A stretch of DNA of 34,125 bases, taken from the IMG/VR virus record IMGVR_UViG_3300022837_000038, positions 1 through 34,125 of that record; one strand, written 5' to 3'. The notes beneath the pieces are model-generated. The model saw only the letters and a program-made list of their open reading frames with translations, was not told where the DNA came from and searched no databases. This DNA comes from a virus. Made by a program: the position numbers and the translations under genes. Below, one piece after another: positions 22,760 through 30,213 of this stretch; the stretch's first letter is position 1; every line of letters starts with the position of its first letter.

Positions 22760-23087
22760 TCTCTTGAGATCTATCTATTAACATGTAAGACACTGCTCCG
22801 CTAACGGCATCAGCAGTACTCGCTTGCACGCTTATAGCATCTCCTGCTTCTAAATTCAAGGTATCTACTAATAGATTTGCAGTAGATTTATTTAATTGTG
22901 CATGACCTATTTGAACCGCACTTGCACCATTCTTAGTAAGAAAAAGATCTGTATCTACATTACTAGCAGTATCATGAACCGCTTGTACCGTTTTAACAAT
23001 AGCTACAGAAGAAGTACTTACGGATAATACAATAGTTACATTAGTAGTGGTTAAATCAAATGTATTGCTTTTAAAAAAATTTGCCAT
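22752..23087 (-). CDS. Small structural (virion) protein, 111 aa
   Basis: A beta-strand-rich, Thr/Ser/Val-rich protein (TFDLTTTNVTIVLSVSTSSV), ending in MLIDRSQENG. The alternating hydrophobic pattern with a GASAVQIGHAQL middle is like small tail or head-decoration proteins, and similar in feel to the 120-aa protein at 29237-29599. There is no gap to the 54-aa gene upstream, so these are one translational unit. Function inferred only from composition and position. Confidence 0.6.
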   Translation of the reverse strand: MANFFKSNTFDLTTTNVTIVLSVSTSSVAIVKTVQAVHDTASNVDTDLFLTKNGASAVQIGHAQLNKSTANLLVDTLNLEAGDAISVQASTADAVSGAVSYMLIDRSQENG

Positions 23088-23252
23088 TTACGTTAAAAAC
23101 CATTCTATTTGCGCTTGTTCATTTTTTAAATCTTTTTGATAACCAAAGTTTAACTCATTCTTTAATGTATTCAACCCTTCGTTCAACTGTCGTTGATTAA
23201 ACACATCATATTCTTCTCTTGGTTCTGGAATCACTGCAGTAATTTTTGCCAT
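23088..23252 (-). CDS. Hypothetical 54-aa protein
   Basis: I start at MAKITAVIPEPREEYDVF (23252), because GGAGGAAG lies four bases before this ATG and it is fused to the stop of the 646-aa gene as TAATG; an earlier in-frame start would lie within that gene. The protein has a short strand then a Gln/Asn/Glu/Leu helix (NQRQLNEGLNTLKNELNFG) and ends AQIEWFLT. Such short helical proteins next to nozzle genes may be tail-assembly parts. Unnamed. Confidence 0.65.
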   Translation of the reverse strand: MAKITAVIPEPREEYDVFNQRQLNEGLNTLKNELNFGYQKDLKNEQAQIEWFLT

Positions 23253-25192
23253 TATCTTCTTCCTCCTGCATGAATATCTAACCTCAAGGTTCCATATCTC
23301 CAAGTTTCATCCTGACCATCGTTTTCTATTTTTAAACTAACCTGCCTACCTCTAACCCTAGTGCTTACAAAATTAGTAGTGGTACTAATAGTAAAAGGAC
23401 CAGTAATTAAAGATCCTGAAGCAGATGATTGTGAATCGGTGGCTGGATAGTTAGTAAAGAACATGGTTACTTTTGCATTTCCACTTAAGTTTTTAAAGTC
23501 TGGTATAAATCTAGATACTCTCATAATATATTCACCATCTCCTGCAATTCCTTGTTCGGAAATATCATAATCCCCTGACAAAATATAAGAAGCAATAGCA
23601 GTAGTAGATCCTCCAGCGGTTACTTCATTGGTCCCTGTTTCTTGAGCCCAGTACTGAGAAGAACCATATCTATTGGTTACCCCTTGAATGGCTGGGAAGC
23701 TCGGAGTTCCATTAGTAGTAAATTCAGTAGCGTAGGGTAAATCATAGGTAGTAGCATCATTATAGGTAGTTCTAGATAAAGAACCGGTAGTCCAACTTTG
23801 TTCGATAAAGTTATATACTACATTCCTATTAATTTGTTGCGAGCCGCTCGCTGCATAGTACCAACCCACTTCATTAAATAATGAGTTGTGATATCCATAG
23901 GTAATTTGATTAGCATCATAATTAATTCCTAATCCATCTCCTTGAGTGGTAAATACAAAATCTTCTACTAAGGATGGAAGTTGTTTTACCGTTCCATCGT
24001 ACATAAAAAATCCACCACCAAAACCCATCCAGTACACCGCTCCTTGTGCATAGACGGCAGTGTGTTGCCCTAAACATCCACAGTTGGAACCAACTTGTCT
24101 TAATGAAAAAGTGTAAGGAGTTCCCACAAATTGTATTACATAAGCTGCTTGATCGGTTAACACTAATACATAATCTTTTCCTTGTACGGCTGTTACGATT
24201 TCATTTCCTTGGTCAAGCAAGAAAGTACCTGCTGTATTAGTCGCGGTAGGAGCCCAAGTATTAATATCTTCTTGATTAGAAAAACGTACCAACATTTTGT
24301 TTTGTGTAGAAGCATCTCCGACAGTAGTTTCGGTTCCCATTAAAAATAAATGTCTATCTCTGTCAGAAACTAAACTCATTAATGATCTAGTAGGAGCATC
24401 TGCTACGATAGCAGCTCTCGTTTCTAATGCTGCAGGCTCTCCTGCTAAAGGAGTCCAAGTATAGGTAGAACCGTTTCTAGCAGTTGCAACTAACAACTGT
24501 CCATAGTTATCGAGCGACCAGGAGCCAGGATCTAAGACCACGGTAGAAGCAGATCGTGCAGTTCCCCATGCTTCTCTTCCATAAGGACCGGTTCCAAATC
24601 CATAAGCGGGGGTTTCAAATACAGGACCAATGGTTACATAAGGCGTAACCGTTGCAGAACCTTGAGTAGACATACCTGAACCAGATTCGGTAGTAGACAT
24701 AGTAATAGTAAAATCATCATCATCTGTGGAAGTAACTTCATAAGTATTGTTAGTAAATTGACTAGCTGAAAAACCTGTTTCACCCCCAGTAGGTAAGGTA
24801 ATACTAGTAAAAATAATATAAGAACCGTTTGCAACTCCATGAGCTACTTTATTAACCGTAACGGTTGCTGATCCAGTAGTAGAAGTAAAGGTAAATCCTG
24901 TAATAGGGGTCTCTAAAGGAGTAATATCATAAAACGCTCCTTCATAATAAATAACTAGCACTTTAGAAGTACCTAGTGCTGCGTATCGAACACCAGTTAA
25001 ATCAGTCCAAGTGTGTTGTCCTCTGACAGGTCCTGCTATGGTAGAGTTAACTAATTCTTCCCAACCACCTATTTTTTCAGGTTGGCCGTATCTAAAACGT
25101 ACGTTATCACCGTCTACCCATTGCCCTTCGGCACCGGTCTCTGTTTGTTGTTTGTTGAATCCAGGCTTAAATTGTATCTTTTGTAAAGGCAT
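23252..25192 (-). CDS. Tail nozzle/hub protein, P22 gp10- or T7 gp12-like, 646 aa
   Basis: The protein has a beta-propeller/nozzle feel: PLQKIQFKPGFNKQQTET, GQWVDGDNVRFRYGQPEKIG (24-43), GGWEELV, then repeated blade-like strands (LVSDRDRHLFLMGTET; YWMGFGGGFFMYDG; VVYNFIEQSWTTGS). This is a pattern I associate with podoviral tail nozzles/stabilisation proteins. Residues about 110-165 (KVAHGVANGSYIIFTS and GETGFSASQFTNNTYEVTST) look like an inserted beta domain of a kind found in many phage structural proteins. The C-terminal 130 residues form another beta domain ending LDIHAGGRR. It is downstream of the stem-loop at 25214-25250, before a GGATAA ribosome site. Confidence 0.75.
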   Translation of the reverse strand: MPLQKIQFKPGFNKQQTETGAEGQWVDGDNVRFRYGQPEKIGGWEELVNSTIAGPVRGQHTWTDLTGVRYAALGTSKVLVIYYEGAFYDITPLETPITGFTFTSTTGSATVTVNKVAHGVANGSYIIFTSITLPTGGETGFSASQFTNNTYEVTSTDDDDFTITMSTTESGSGMSTQGSATVTPYVTIGPVFETPAYGFGTGPYGREAWGTARSASTVVLDPGSWSLDNYGQLLVATARNGSTYTWTPLAGEPAALETRAAIVADAPTRSLMSLVSDRDRHLFLMGTETTVGDASTQNKMLVRFSNQEDINTWAPTATNTAGTFLLDQGNEIVTAVQGKDYVLVLTDQAAYVIQFVGTPYTFSLRQVGSNCGCLGQHTAVYAQGAVYWMGFGGGFFMYDGTVKQLPSLVEDFVFTTQGDGLGINYDANQITYGYHNSLFNEVGWYYAASGSQQINRNVVYNFIEQSWTTGSLSRTTYNDATTYDLPYATEFTTNGTPSFPAIQGVTNRYGSSQYWAQETGTNEVTAGGSTTAIASYILSGDYDISEQGIAGDGEYIMRVSRFIPDFKNLSGNAKVTMFFTNYPATDSQSSASGSLITGPFTISTTTNFVSTRVRGRQVSLKIENDGQDETWRYGTLRLDIHAGGRR

Positions 25193-25213
25193 AGTTATCC
25201 ATATAAATAAAGT

Positions 25214-25250
25214 GCTAGGATAGATTGGTGTGGTGGAAATCTACCCTAGC
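25214..25250 (-). terminator. 13-bp stem-loop followed by U-rich run
   Basis: On the minus strand GCTAGGGTAGATT pairs with AATCTATCCTAGC across an 11-base loop (TCCACCACACC). The stem has 13 pairs including one G-U, which would be an A-C mismatch on the plus strand, so the fold favours minus-strand RNA. It is followed by ACTTTATTTATAT, a U-rich stretch. It is placed between the 218-aa oxygenase gene and the nozzle gene, in a 72-base gap. It fits an intrinsic terminator or attenuator that separates the oxygenase unit from the tail genes. Confidence 0.65.
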
Positions 25251-25264
25251 GAGTGGGAACTATA

Positions 25265-25921
25265 TCATCTTTTAAACCAAGCGGGAAGACCTAAATGTGC
25301 TCTTTTGTCAAACTTATTGTCTCCAGAACCTTTAGTCGCTTTGTTATTGTAGTGTAAAAATACTTGTCCGCAATCGGTTCCTTTAAATTTATCTCTCCAG
25401 TGTTCTAAAATATTTCCTCTATAGACCAACATATCCCCAGGATTTAAATCTACCCTAGTTCCTTTAGATTTAGAAGATTTATAAGCACCTGTTTTATTAT
25501 CTACCCCACCTTCTTTTTTATCTGGGTTAATATAAATAGGCCAATCGTCTCCACCTAAATTTAGAGTGGTGGATATTTCACAGCTAAACCTATCTTTATG
25601 TCTGTGCAAAATATCCCCTTTTTTATAAATTCGTGCGTATGCGTATGTCTCAATTAATTTTAAACCTGTTTGTTTTTGCATAATAGGTTTTACTTCGGTC
25701 AGTAAAGTCTCCATGGCAATATCTCCATAATGAGAATAGGTTTCAGGAACTTGTTGATCATTCCAGACACCGAAATAATCAGTCATAGGTGAAATGTATT
25801 TCTCATCAAATAAGGTTCTAGCTACTTTTCTTTTTAATAAAAAGTATTTGTATACAAAATCAGCAATCTCTGGTGATATTGCTTTTTTAATTACTGTGTA
25901 TCCATTTTTCTCAAAACTCAT
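25265..25921 (-). CDS. 2OG-Fe(II) oxygenase (prolyl-4-hydroxylase-like), 218 aa
   Basis: The double-stranded beta-helix metal site is HRHKD (H108, D110) with the distal His in VYRGNILEHWRD (H174), matching the HxD...H triad of Fe(II)/2-oxoglutarate enzymes. YINPDKKEGG sits in the middle, and NPGDMLVYRGN (160-170) is the usual strand leading to the distal His. The usual Arg about ten residues after the distal His, which binds 2-oxoglutarate, is not obvious: the local sequence is CGQVFLHY (184-191), a form I recall from cyanophage-type members. It is the last of three oxygenase genes and its ATG overlaps the preceding stop by four bases. Substrate unknown. Confidence 0.8.
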   Translation of the reverse strand: MSFEKNGYTVIKKAISPEIADFVYKYFLLKRKVARTLFDEKYISPMTDYFGVWNDQQVPETYSHYGDIAMETLLTEVKPIMQKQTGLKLIETYAYARIYKKGDILHRHKDRFSCEISTTLNLGGDDWPIYINPDKKEGGVDNKTGAYKSSKSKGTRVDLNPGDMLVYRGNILEHWRDKFKGTDCGQVFLHYNNKATKGSGDNKFDKRAHLGLPAWFKR

Positions 25922-26613
25922 TTTTTCTCCTTGGTTGTTGTTCTCACCGTATCGGTTATCATTTTTCTCACCGCTTGTAGATTAAAGTGTATAAATCTAA
26001 ATGGTTCTACTCCATCATCTACGGTGTATTGATGTTCTAAGTATGCAGGGAAAAAGATCATAGTTCCAGGTTTTGGTTTGTAATGAACTTTATCGGTACC
26101 AAAAGAAATCTCTTCTGATTTCTTTAATGGTAATTGTGACATTACTTTAGCTAATCTTGGATCATTAAACACAGGCATAGAAGTATTTTCAGAACATTCT
26201 AAAAAATAAAATCCAGAGATATGATTATCATAATGAATATGACTATCGTGATGTCCACCACCTTTATCTGCAAATTCTTGAACCCAAAATTCTGTCCAAA
26301 ATAATTCATATCCTGACATATCATAACCCATATGATCCATCACATTCCAGCTAGTGGCTCCAATATATTCTTGTAATTGTTTTAATTTAGGATCTCCAAT
26401 CAAAGAAGTAGAATGATAACTTAACCCGTGATCCCCTATTTTTTTACCTGCCTTTTTCTCTCTATCCTTAATTGTTTTTTTTAAATTTTTTCTTGCTTGA
26501 TTGATATAAGTATCACAAACTTTATTAGTAGACTTAACCCATTCAGGTGCTTCTACATGATAGATAGGGGATTGAAAATAAAGGGAGGTGGATAATGGAT
26601 CTTTAATAGACAT
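25918..26613 (-). CDS. 2OG-Fe(II) oxygenase, 231 aa
   Basis: The metal site is GGGHHDSHIHYDNHISGFYF (118-137) with a distal His in FPAYLEHQYTVDD (H194) and the 2-oxoglutarate Arg in PFRFIHFNL (R206). KPKPGTMIFFPA (179-190) marks the strand before the distal His. This matches the Pfam-type family with HxH or HxD in the first turn and a terminal R, often marked 'putative 2OG-Fe(II) oxygenase'. Its N-terminal 80 residues carry a Lys-rich segment (RKNLKKTIKDREKKAGKK) possibly for substrate docking. It starts just one base past the stop of the third oxygenase (26615-27355), so it is translated with it. Confidence 0.82.
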   Translation of the reverse strand: MSIKDPLSTSLYFQSPIYHVEAPEWVKSTNKVCDTYINQARKNLKKTIKDREKKAGKKIGDHGLSYHSTSLIGDPKLKQLQEYIGATSWNVMDHMGYDMSGYELFWTEFWVQEFADKGGGHHDSHIHYDNHISGFYFLECSENTSMPVFNDPRLAKVMSQLPLKKSEEISFGTDKVHYKPKPGTMIFFPAYLEHQYTVDDGVEPFRFIHFNLQAVRKMITDTVRTTTKEKK

Positions 26614-26614
26614 A

Positions 26615-27355
26615 TTATTTAAACGGATATCCTAAATTCCACATGACTAAAGAATATCTAGTTCCTTCTGTTACGGGTTTTACTCTATGCCAAACAAAGC
26701 TTGGGAATACTACAATAGAGCCTTTTGGTAAAATTTCTAGACAAGGTCTAGTAGGAGTTGGATCATCTGTATTTCTAAATTGAAATTCTAATTCTCCACC
26801 TTTATATTCTTTTGGATCGGACAAACTACAAGTCACCGATAGTTTTCTAATCTTTCCGTGAGTATCTTTATTATCTGGATTTGCATAAGGTTGATCCCAA
26901 GAATCACAATGCCAATCGTAAAATTGATTTAATTTGTATTTAGTAAATTGACAAGACTCAGAAAAATCCCATTGAAAATTCCAACCAGCACTAGCATTTG
27001 CTTGATGTATATACGGTTGAACTTCTTTATAAATCCAACGATCATTGAGCCAAGCTATATTGGAATCTCTTTTTTTTCTTAAATCGTTTAATTCTTCTTT
27101 TTCTAATTTTGTAGCTGGATCTAATGAATCTAAATCCTCGTCTGATAAATGAGCCGTTGCTTCTGAAACTTTTCTTTTCTTCTTAGGTTTTTTTGGTTGT
27201 GCTTTTTCTTTTTTTTCTAACTCTTCTAATTTTTTAGTTTGACCACCTGTCAACGCAATTTGCTCACGTTGTTCATTTCCATATTTTACAATATCATCAC
27301 AAACCTTTGCAGGGATGGCTGATTTAAAATACCAGTAATAATTTGTTAAATTCAT
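26615..27355 (-). CDS. 2OG-Fe(II) oxygenase (PKHD-type), 246 aa, with Lys-rich insert
   Basis: The canonical triad is present: FYDWHCDSWDQ (H149, D151), FPSFVWHRVKPV (H223) and GTRYSLVMWN (R233, 2-oxoglutarate). YKGGELEFQF (184-193) is the usual strand after the active-site turn. The N-terminal domain has an unusual charged helix, residues 40-97, full of Lys and Glu (EKKEKAQPKKPKKKRKVSEA), which might act as a docking arm or bind an acidic or DNA partner. It leads the oxygenase operon and has its own promoter candidate (27374-27401). Substrates of this family include prolyl/lysyl residues and small molecules. Confidence 0.85.
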   Translation of the reverse strand: MNLTNYYWYFKSAIPAKVCDDIVKYGNEQREQIALTGGQTKKLEELEKKEKAQPKKPKKKRKVSEATAHLSDEDLDSLDPATKLEKEELNDLRKKRDSNIAWLNDRWIYKEVQPYIHQANASAGWNFQWDFSESCQFTKYKLNQFYDWHCDSWDQPYANPDNKDTHGKIRKLSVTCSLSDPKEYKGGELEFQFRNTDDPTPTRPCLEILPKGSIVVFPSFVWHRVKPVTEGTRYSLVMWNLGYPFK

Positions 27356-27373
27356 AAATTCTTTATATTCTTC

Positions 27374-27401
27374 TTTGTAGAATATATAACAAAAATGTCA
27401 A
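27374..27401 (-). promoter_or_regulatory. Promoter candidate for the oxygenase operon
   Basis: Minus strand: -35 TTGACA (27401-27396, perfect), 16-base spacer, -10 TACAAA (27379-27374, four of six). The ATG at 27355 is close, leaving a leader of about a dozen bases with a weak ribosome site (AAAGAA). It stands in a 55-base gap after the glycine-rich protein gene, which otherwise holds nothing recognisable. Confidence 0.5.
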
Positions 27402-27410
27402 GTCAGCTAT

Positions 27411-27746
27411 TTACTCTGGCCACGTTCCCTGTTTCTGTGCACTAAATTGAGATTTTAAACTCCAGACACCTGCAGCTCCACCAGCTCCTACTGTAATTGA
27501 ATATGGTGTTGCTCCACAAACATTAGTTTTTACATCTCTATAACCACCTGCACCACCACCTCCACCCCCACCTGAAGTCGGATTCATAGCTCCACCTCCA
27601 CCACCTCCCGCAACAGTAATTGCTTGAACAACTCTAGTTCCTGGTTGTGTAGTTAAAGTTCCTGATGATGTTTTGGATGTAACTGTGCATTTACCAAAAC
27701 TAGTTTGGTTTGTTGTACCAATTATACCGCCGTTACCTCTAGCCAT
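27411..27746 (-). CDS. Short glycine-rich tip/fibre protein, 111 aa
   Basis: Residues 1-45 are beta-like (GKCTVTSKTSSGTLTT), residues 46-69 a glycine block (AGGGGGG and SGGGGGGGAGGYR), followed by CGATPYSITVGAGGA and an end GVWSLKSQFSAQKQGTWPE. The same plan is found in the longer glycine-rich protein at 28306-29223, which ends GVWDMNSVYENVKGGTW. It is therefore a shortened paralogue of that protein. These proteins belong to the Gly-rich fibre/adhesin group of marine phages, likely at the tail tip. Confidence 0.65.
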   Translation of the reverse strand: MARGNGGIIGTTNQTSFGKCTVTSKTSSGTLTTQPGTRVVQAITVAGGGGGGAMNPTSGGGGGGGAGGYRDVKTNVCGATPYSITVGAGGAAGVWSLKSQFSAQKQGTWPE

Positions 27747-27766
27747 TTAAAAATCCTTTTTGGAGA

Positions 27767-28255
27767 TTAATTGCCAGTCGCTGACCAAGATGATGTGTCT
27801 GGATCCCAAGCAAATTCTTGAGGGGTAGCATCTGAAGTAGTGCCTAACCATCTCAAGTTGTCCTCATCCCAAACAATATTGTAAGGTGCGTTATCACCGT
27901 ACGTAGTAATACTAGGATAAGTAACTGGTGCTTGCCAGTCATCATTTGCGTCTAGTAACCAAGAAGCGTAAGGTTGTTGGGAAAGAAATTTATTTTTTGT
28001 TGTATCATATACAGATCCAATTCCAGCATATTGTTTTCTGAAATTATTATTATATGAAGTCTGCTTCCAGCTTCCACCTTTGAAGAAATTAGAACACCAT
28101 GTTTCACCATCAACATGCATATCATTATCTCCAAGAGTTCCGCCATTAGCAGCAATATCGTTTCCAACTACTACTACTCTTTTTACCATCTGATGTGTAT
28201 CCGATGTAAAACCAGTAGGGTCTACTTTTGATTCTAGTTCTGCGAAATGTGCCAT
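27767..28255 (-). CDS. Conserved marine-phage tail fibre-like protein, 162 aa
   Basis: It opens MAHFAELESKVDP and has VVVVGNDIAANGGTLGDND, GGSWKQTSYNNNFRKQYAGI, YASWLLDANDDWQAPVTYP and YNIVWDEDNLRWLG. This set of short blocks (MAHFAe, GgtWvqtSYN.nFRknYAgIG, PyaSWlLd, W.ape.P) recurs in many marine phages, often as a modular fibre or head-decoration unit. The protein is Trp/Tyr/Asn-rich with beta structure. It lies between two glycine-rich paralogues and has a good AAGGAG ribosome site plus a promoter candidate (28273-28301). Confidence 0.75.
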   Translation of the reverse strand: MAHFAELESKVDPTGFTSDTHQMVKRVVVVGNDIAANGGTLGDNDMHVDGETWCSNFFKGGSWKQTSYNNNFRKQYAGIGSVYDTTKNKFLSQQPYASWLLDANDDWQAPVTYPSITTYGDNAPYNIVWDEDNLRWLGTTSDATPQEFAWDPDTSSWSATGN

Positions 28256-28272
28256 ATTTTTTCTCCTTAATA

Positions 28273-28301
28273 TTTATATTTTATTTTGTAACATTTGTCT
28301 A
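28273..28301 (-). promoter_or_regulatory. Promoter candidate for the MAHFAEL fibre gene
   Basis: Minus strand: -35 TAGACA (28301-28296, five of six), 17-base spacer, -10 TATAAA (28278-28273, five of six), in a 50-base A+T-rich gap. The -10 box is 18 bases before the ATG, so the leader would be short. A+T-rich context makes a chance match plausible, hence the low score. Confidence 0.35.
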
Positions 28302-28305
28302 TTAC

Positions 28306-29223
28306 TTATATCCAAGTGCCACCTTTTACATTTTCGTATACGCTATTCATATCCCATACTCCAGAAGCACATTTAGGTACTGTTTGTTGAACAATCACAA
28401 CTCCGGATCCACCTGCACCACCAGCTCCACCACCACAAGTACCTGATCCGCCACCGCCACCACCGCCAGTATTAGTTGTTCCAGCTACTCCAGTTCCACC
28501 ATAACCACCACCGCCGTTACCACCACCACCTGCACCACCGGGTCCTGGTCCAATACTAGGACTAGCTCCACCGCCACCACCACCACCGCCTCTTGTTGTA
28601 CTATCTCCAGGCCATGCGGAAGAACCTGCTCCACCTGTACCACCGGTACCGTTTGGAAAAGAAGGTGTACTAGTATTTCCTGTTGTACCTACAGCACTTG
28701 CACCACCACCACCTGCACCGAGTCTGCCTTCTGGAATTGGATTTGACGCACCACCATTAAAACCTTGAGCGGGACTTGTAGCAGGACTAGCAGGACCAGG
28801 AGGTAAACCGCCACCACCTGAACCACCTGCACCACCGCCTGAAATAGGGGTAGGCCCTCCTGCTTGACCACCTCCGCCGCCACCACCGTTAGATGTTATA
28901 CCTATACCTACTGAATTAGTTCCTGTACTACCTCGTGCACCAGAACCACTACATGCAGCAGGAGCACCAGCTCCGCCGGCTCCTATTGTAACTGGAGTAC
29001 ATCTAGCAGAAATGGGTACGGGTGTAGAATGTCTATAACCGCCAGCACCACCACCGGCACCTTTTCTAGTACCTCCACCTCCACCACCTGCTATAACTAA
29101 AATATTTGCACTAGTGACAGTACAGTTGTGTCTTGTAAAATTACTTGATGAAGTAACAACTAATGTTTGAGTTGTGACCGTTGCTACTGATTTTGTAGGT
29201 CCAATAATTCCGCCATTTGCCAT
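28306..29223 (-). CDS. Glycine-rich tail-tip/fibre protein, 305 aa
   Basis: N-terminal 45 residues are beta-like (TVTTQTLVVTSSSNFTRHN). From about 46 to 273 it is made of GGGG/GGAGG runs with interspersed Pro, Ala and Ser (TIGAGGAGAPAACSG; GGLPPGPASPATSPAQGF). The C-terminus (VVIVQQTVPKCASGVWDMN onward) carries the conserved end shared with the 111-aa paralogue. Marine phage glycine-rich domain proteins of this kind are thought to be fibre tips that bind the host. The (GGN)n DNA makes it a likely site for copy-number change. Confidence 0.72.
   Translation of the reverse strand: MANGGIIGPTKSVATVTTQTLVVTSSSNFTRHNCTVTSANILVIAGGGGGGTRKGAGGGAGGYRHSTPVPISARCTPVTIGAGGAGAPAACSGSGARGSTGTNSVGIGITSNGGGGGGGQAGGPTPISGGGAGGSGGGGLPPGPASPATSPAQGFNGGASNPIPEGRLGAGGGGASAVGTTGNTSTPSFPNGTGGTGGAGSSAWPGDSTTRGGGGGGGGASPSIGPGPGGAGGGGNGGGGYGGTGVAGTTNTGGGGGGGSGTCGGGAGGAGGSGVVIVQQTVPKCASGVWDMNSVYENVKGGTWI
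28404..29088 (-). repeat. GGN-triplet low-complexity tract inside the glycine-rich gene
   Basis: On the plus strand the tract is a run of ccacca/ccgcca-type triplets, giving polyglycine on the minus strand, for example near 28451-28475, 28556-28592 and 28861-28890. The third base of the codons varies, so it is not a simple perfect repeat, but length changes by strand slippage in steps of three bases would keep the frame. Boundaries are approximate. Confidence 0.6.
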
Positions 29224-29236
29224 AGCTGATTACCTC

Positions 29237-29599
29237 CTATGCGTCGTCCAGAATTTCGTAAGAAATCAATGCAACAAGATCCCCTGTAGCACTTGCTCCA
29301 CCTTCAATTGAATCACCTTCAGTTAGATAAAAGCCATTATTTTTATCTATCAAAGATAGTGTGGCATCAGCGGGTACAGAAATAGTGCTTGCTATTGCTC
29401 TAGTGTTTGATTGGTCATTATATTTTATTGTAACATCTGCAGCGTTACTGCCATCAATGTTAGCAATCATAATTGAATTAATTTTATATACTTTATCAGC
29501 TGCTGCTGTAACTAAAGTCGTAGTTAAAGTTGTATCTAAGGCGAATGTTTCTGTTATACCTAAAATCGAACTTACATTTACTATATTTGGGTTTGCCAT
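29237..29599 (-). CDS. Small beta-rich virion protein, 120 aa
   Basis: MANPNIVNVSSILGITETFA is followed by strands with Val/Ile/Ala (TTTLVTAAADKVYKINSIMI, VTIKYNDQSNTRAIASTISV) and ends IEGGASATGDLVALISYEIL. The pattern is like small phage fibre-tip or decoration proteins, similar in feel to the 111-aa protein at 22752-23087. It sits between the glycine-rich fibre and the 187-aa fibre-like gene. No enzymatic residues. Confidence 0.6.
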   Translation of the reverse strand: MANPNIVNVSSILGITETFALDTTLTTTLVTAAADKVYKINSIMIANIDGSNAADVTIKYNDQSNTRAIASTISVPADATLSLIDKNNGFYLTEGDSIEGGASATGDLVALISYEILDDA

Positions 29600-29611
29600 A
29601 ATTTACTCCTT

Positions 29612-30175
29612 TTATCCGAAAACGATTGCCATTGCAATAGCTTTTCCTGTTGAAATTCCTGCTTCTCCAAAGCTCAAAGTACCTGATCCATCGGTAAGCA
29701 TTGCCTGTCCACTTGTACCATCTGAAACCGGTAATGTATACTGATTAATAGTATTAATATCAGCGTTGACATCTACAATATTAGTACCATCTGAGTATAA
29801 AAATTTAGTACCTTTATCGGTAGTTGACCAAGTAGTTCCTGTTCCAGATACTGTTTTAAACTCTACCGTAAAAGTACCTGTGGTACCATTTTTAATAGTG
29901 TAATTTTTTTCAATAGAATCTGGGATAGTAACAATTTGATTTCCTGTGATAGTCCCACTTAAAACAATAACTGCATTTTTACCATTAGAAATTACACCAT
30001 TACTAAAATCAAGAGCAGTTGTTTGCGCACCACCTGCAATAGAAACTGCTTCATAACCAGCAATGGCTTGTTGTACAATGTTTAAATTGGTATTAGTAAT
30101 ATCTCCCCATAGACCGGCTTTTTCACCAGTGACCATGAGTTCTAGTTTTAAATCTCCAGAATAGCTTGATGGCAT
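29612..30175 (-). CDS. Tail fibre-like protein, 187 aa
   Basis: The N-terminus (SSYSGDLKLELMVTGEKAGL) and the following WGDITNTNLNIVQQAIAGYE are typical of a phage fibre shaft/anchor start seen in many marine phages ('...EktGtWG..TNtNl..le.Ai.G'). The middle is beta-rich (AVIVLSGTITGNQIVTIPDS), and the C-terminus ends LPVSDGTSGQAMLTDGSGTL, another common fibre segment. It probably attaches to the tail. The gap to the next gene is 38 bases with AAGGAA ribosome site. Confidence 0.7.
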   Translation of the reverse strand: MPSSYSGDLKLELMVTGEKAGLWGDITNTNLNIVQQAIAGYEAVSIAGGAQTTALDFSNGVISNGKNAVIVLSGTITGNQIVTIPDSIEKNYTIKNGTTGTFTVEFKTVSGTGTTWSTTDKGTKFLYSDGTNIVDVNADINTINQYTLPVSDGTSGQAMLTDGSGTLSFGEAGISTGKAIAMAIVFG

Positions 30176-30213
30176 ATTTTATATAATTCCTTAATTAATA
30201 GTTTTTATTCAAA

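Noticed and set aside
23253-23303. Longer start for the 54-aa gene
   Set aside because: It would run within the end of the nozzle gene; the ATG at 23252 has an ideal GGAGGAAG site and a TAATG overlap.
28404-29088. CRISPR-like or tandem DNA repeat array
   Set aside because: The repeats are irregular glycine codons within one open frame; no equal spacers or palindromic repeat units.
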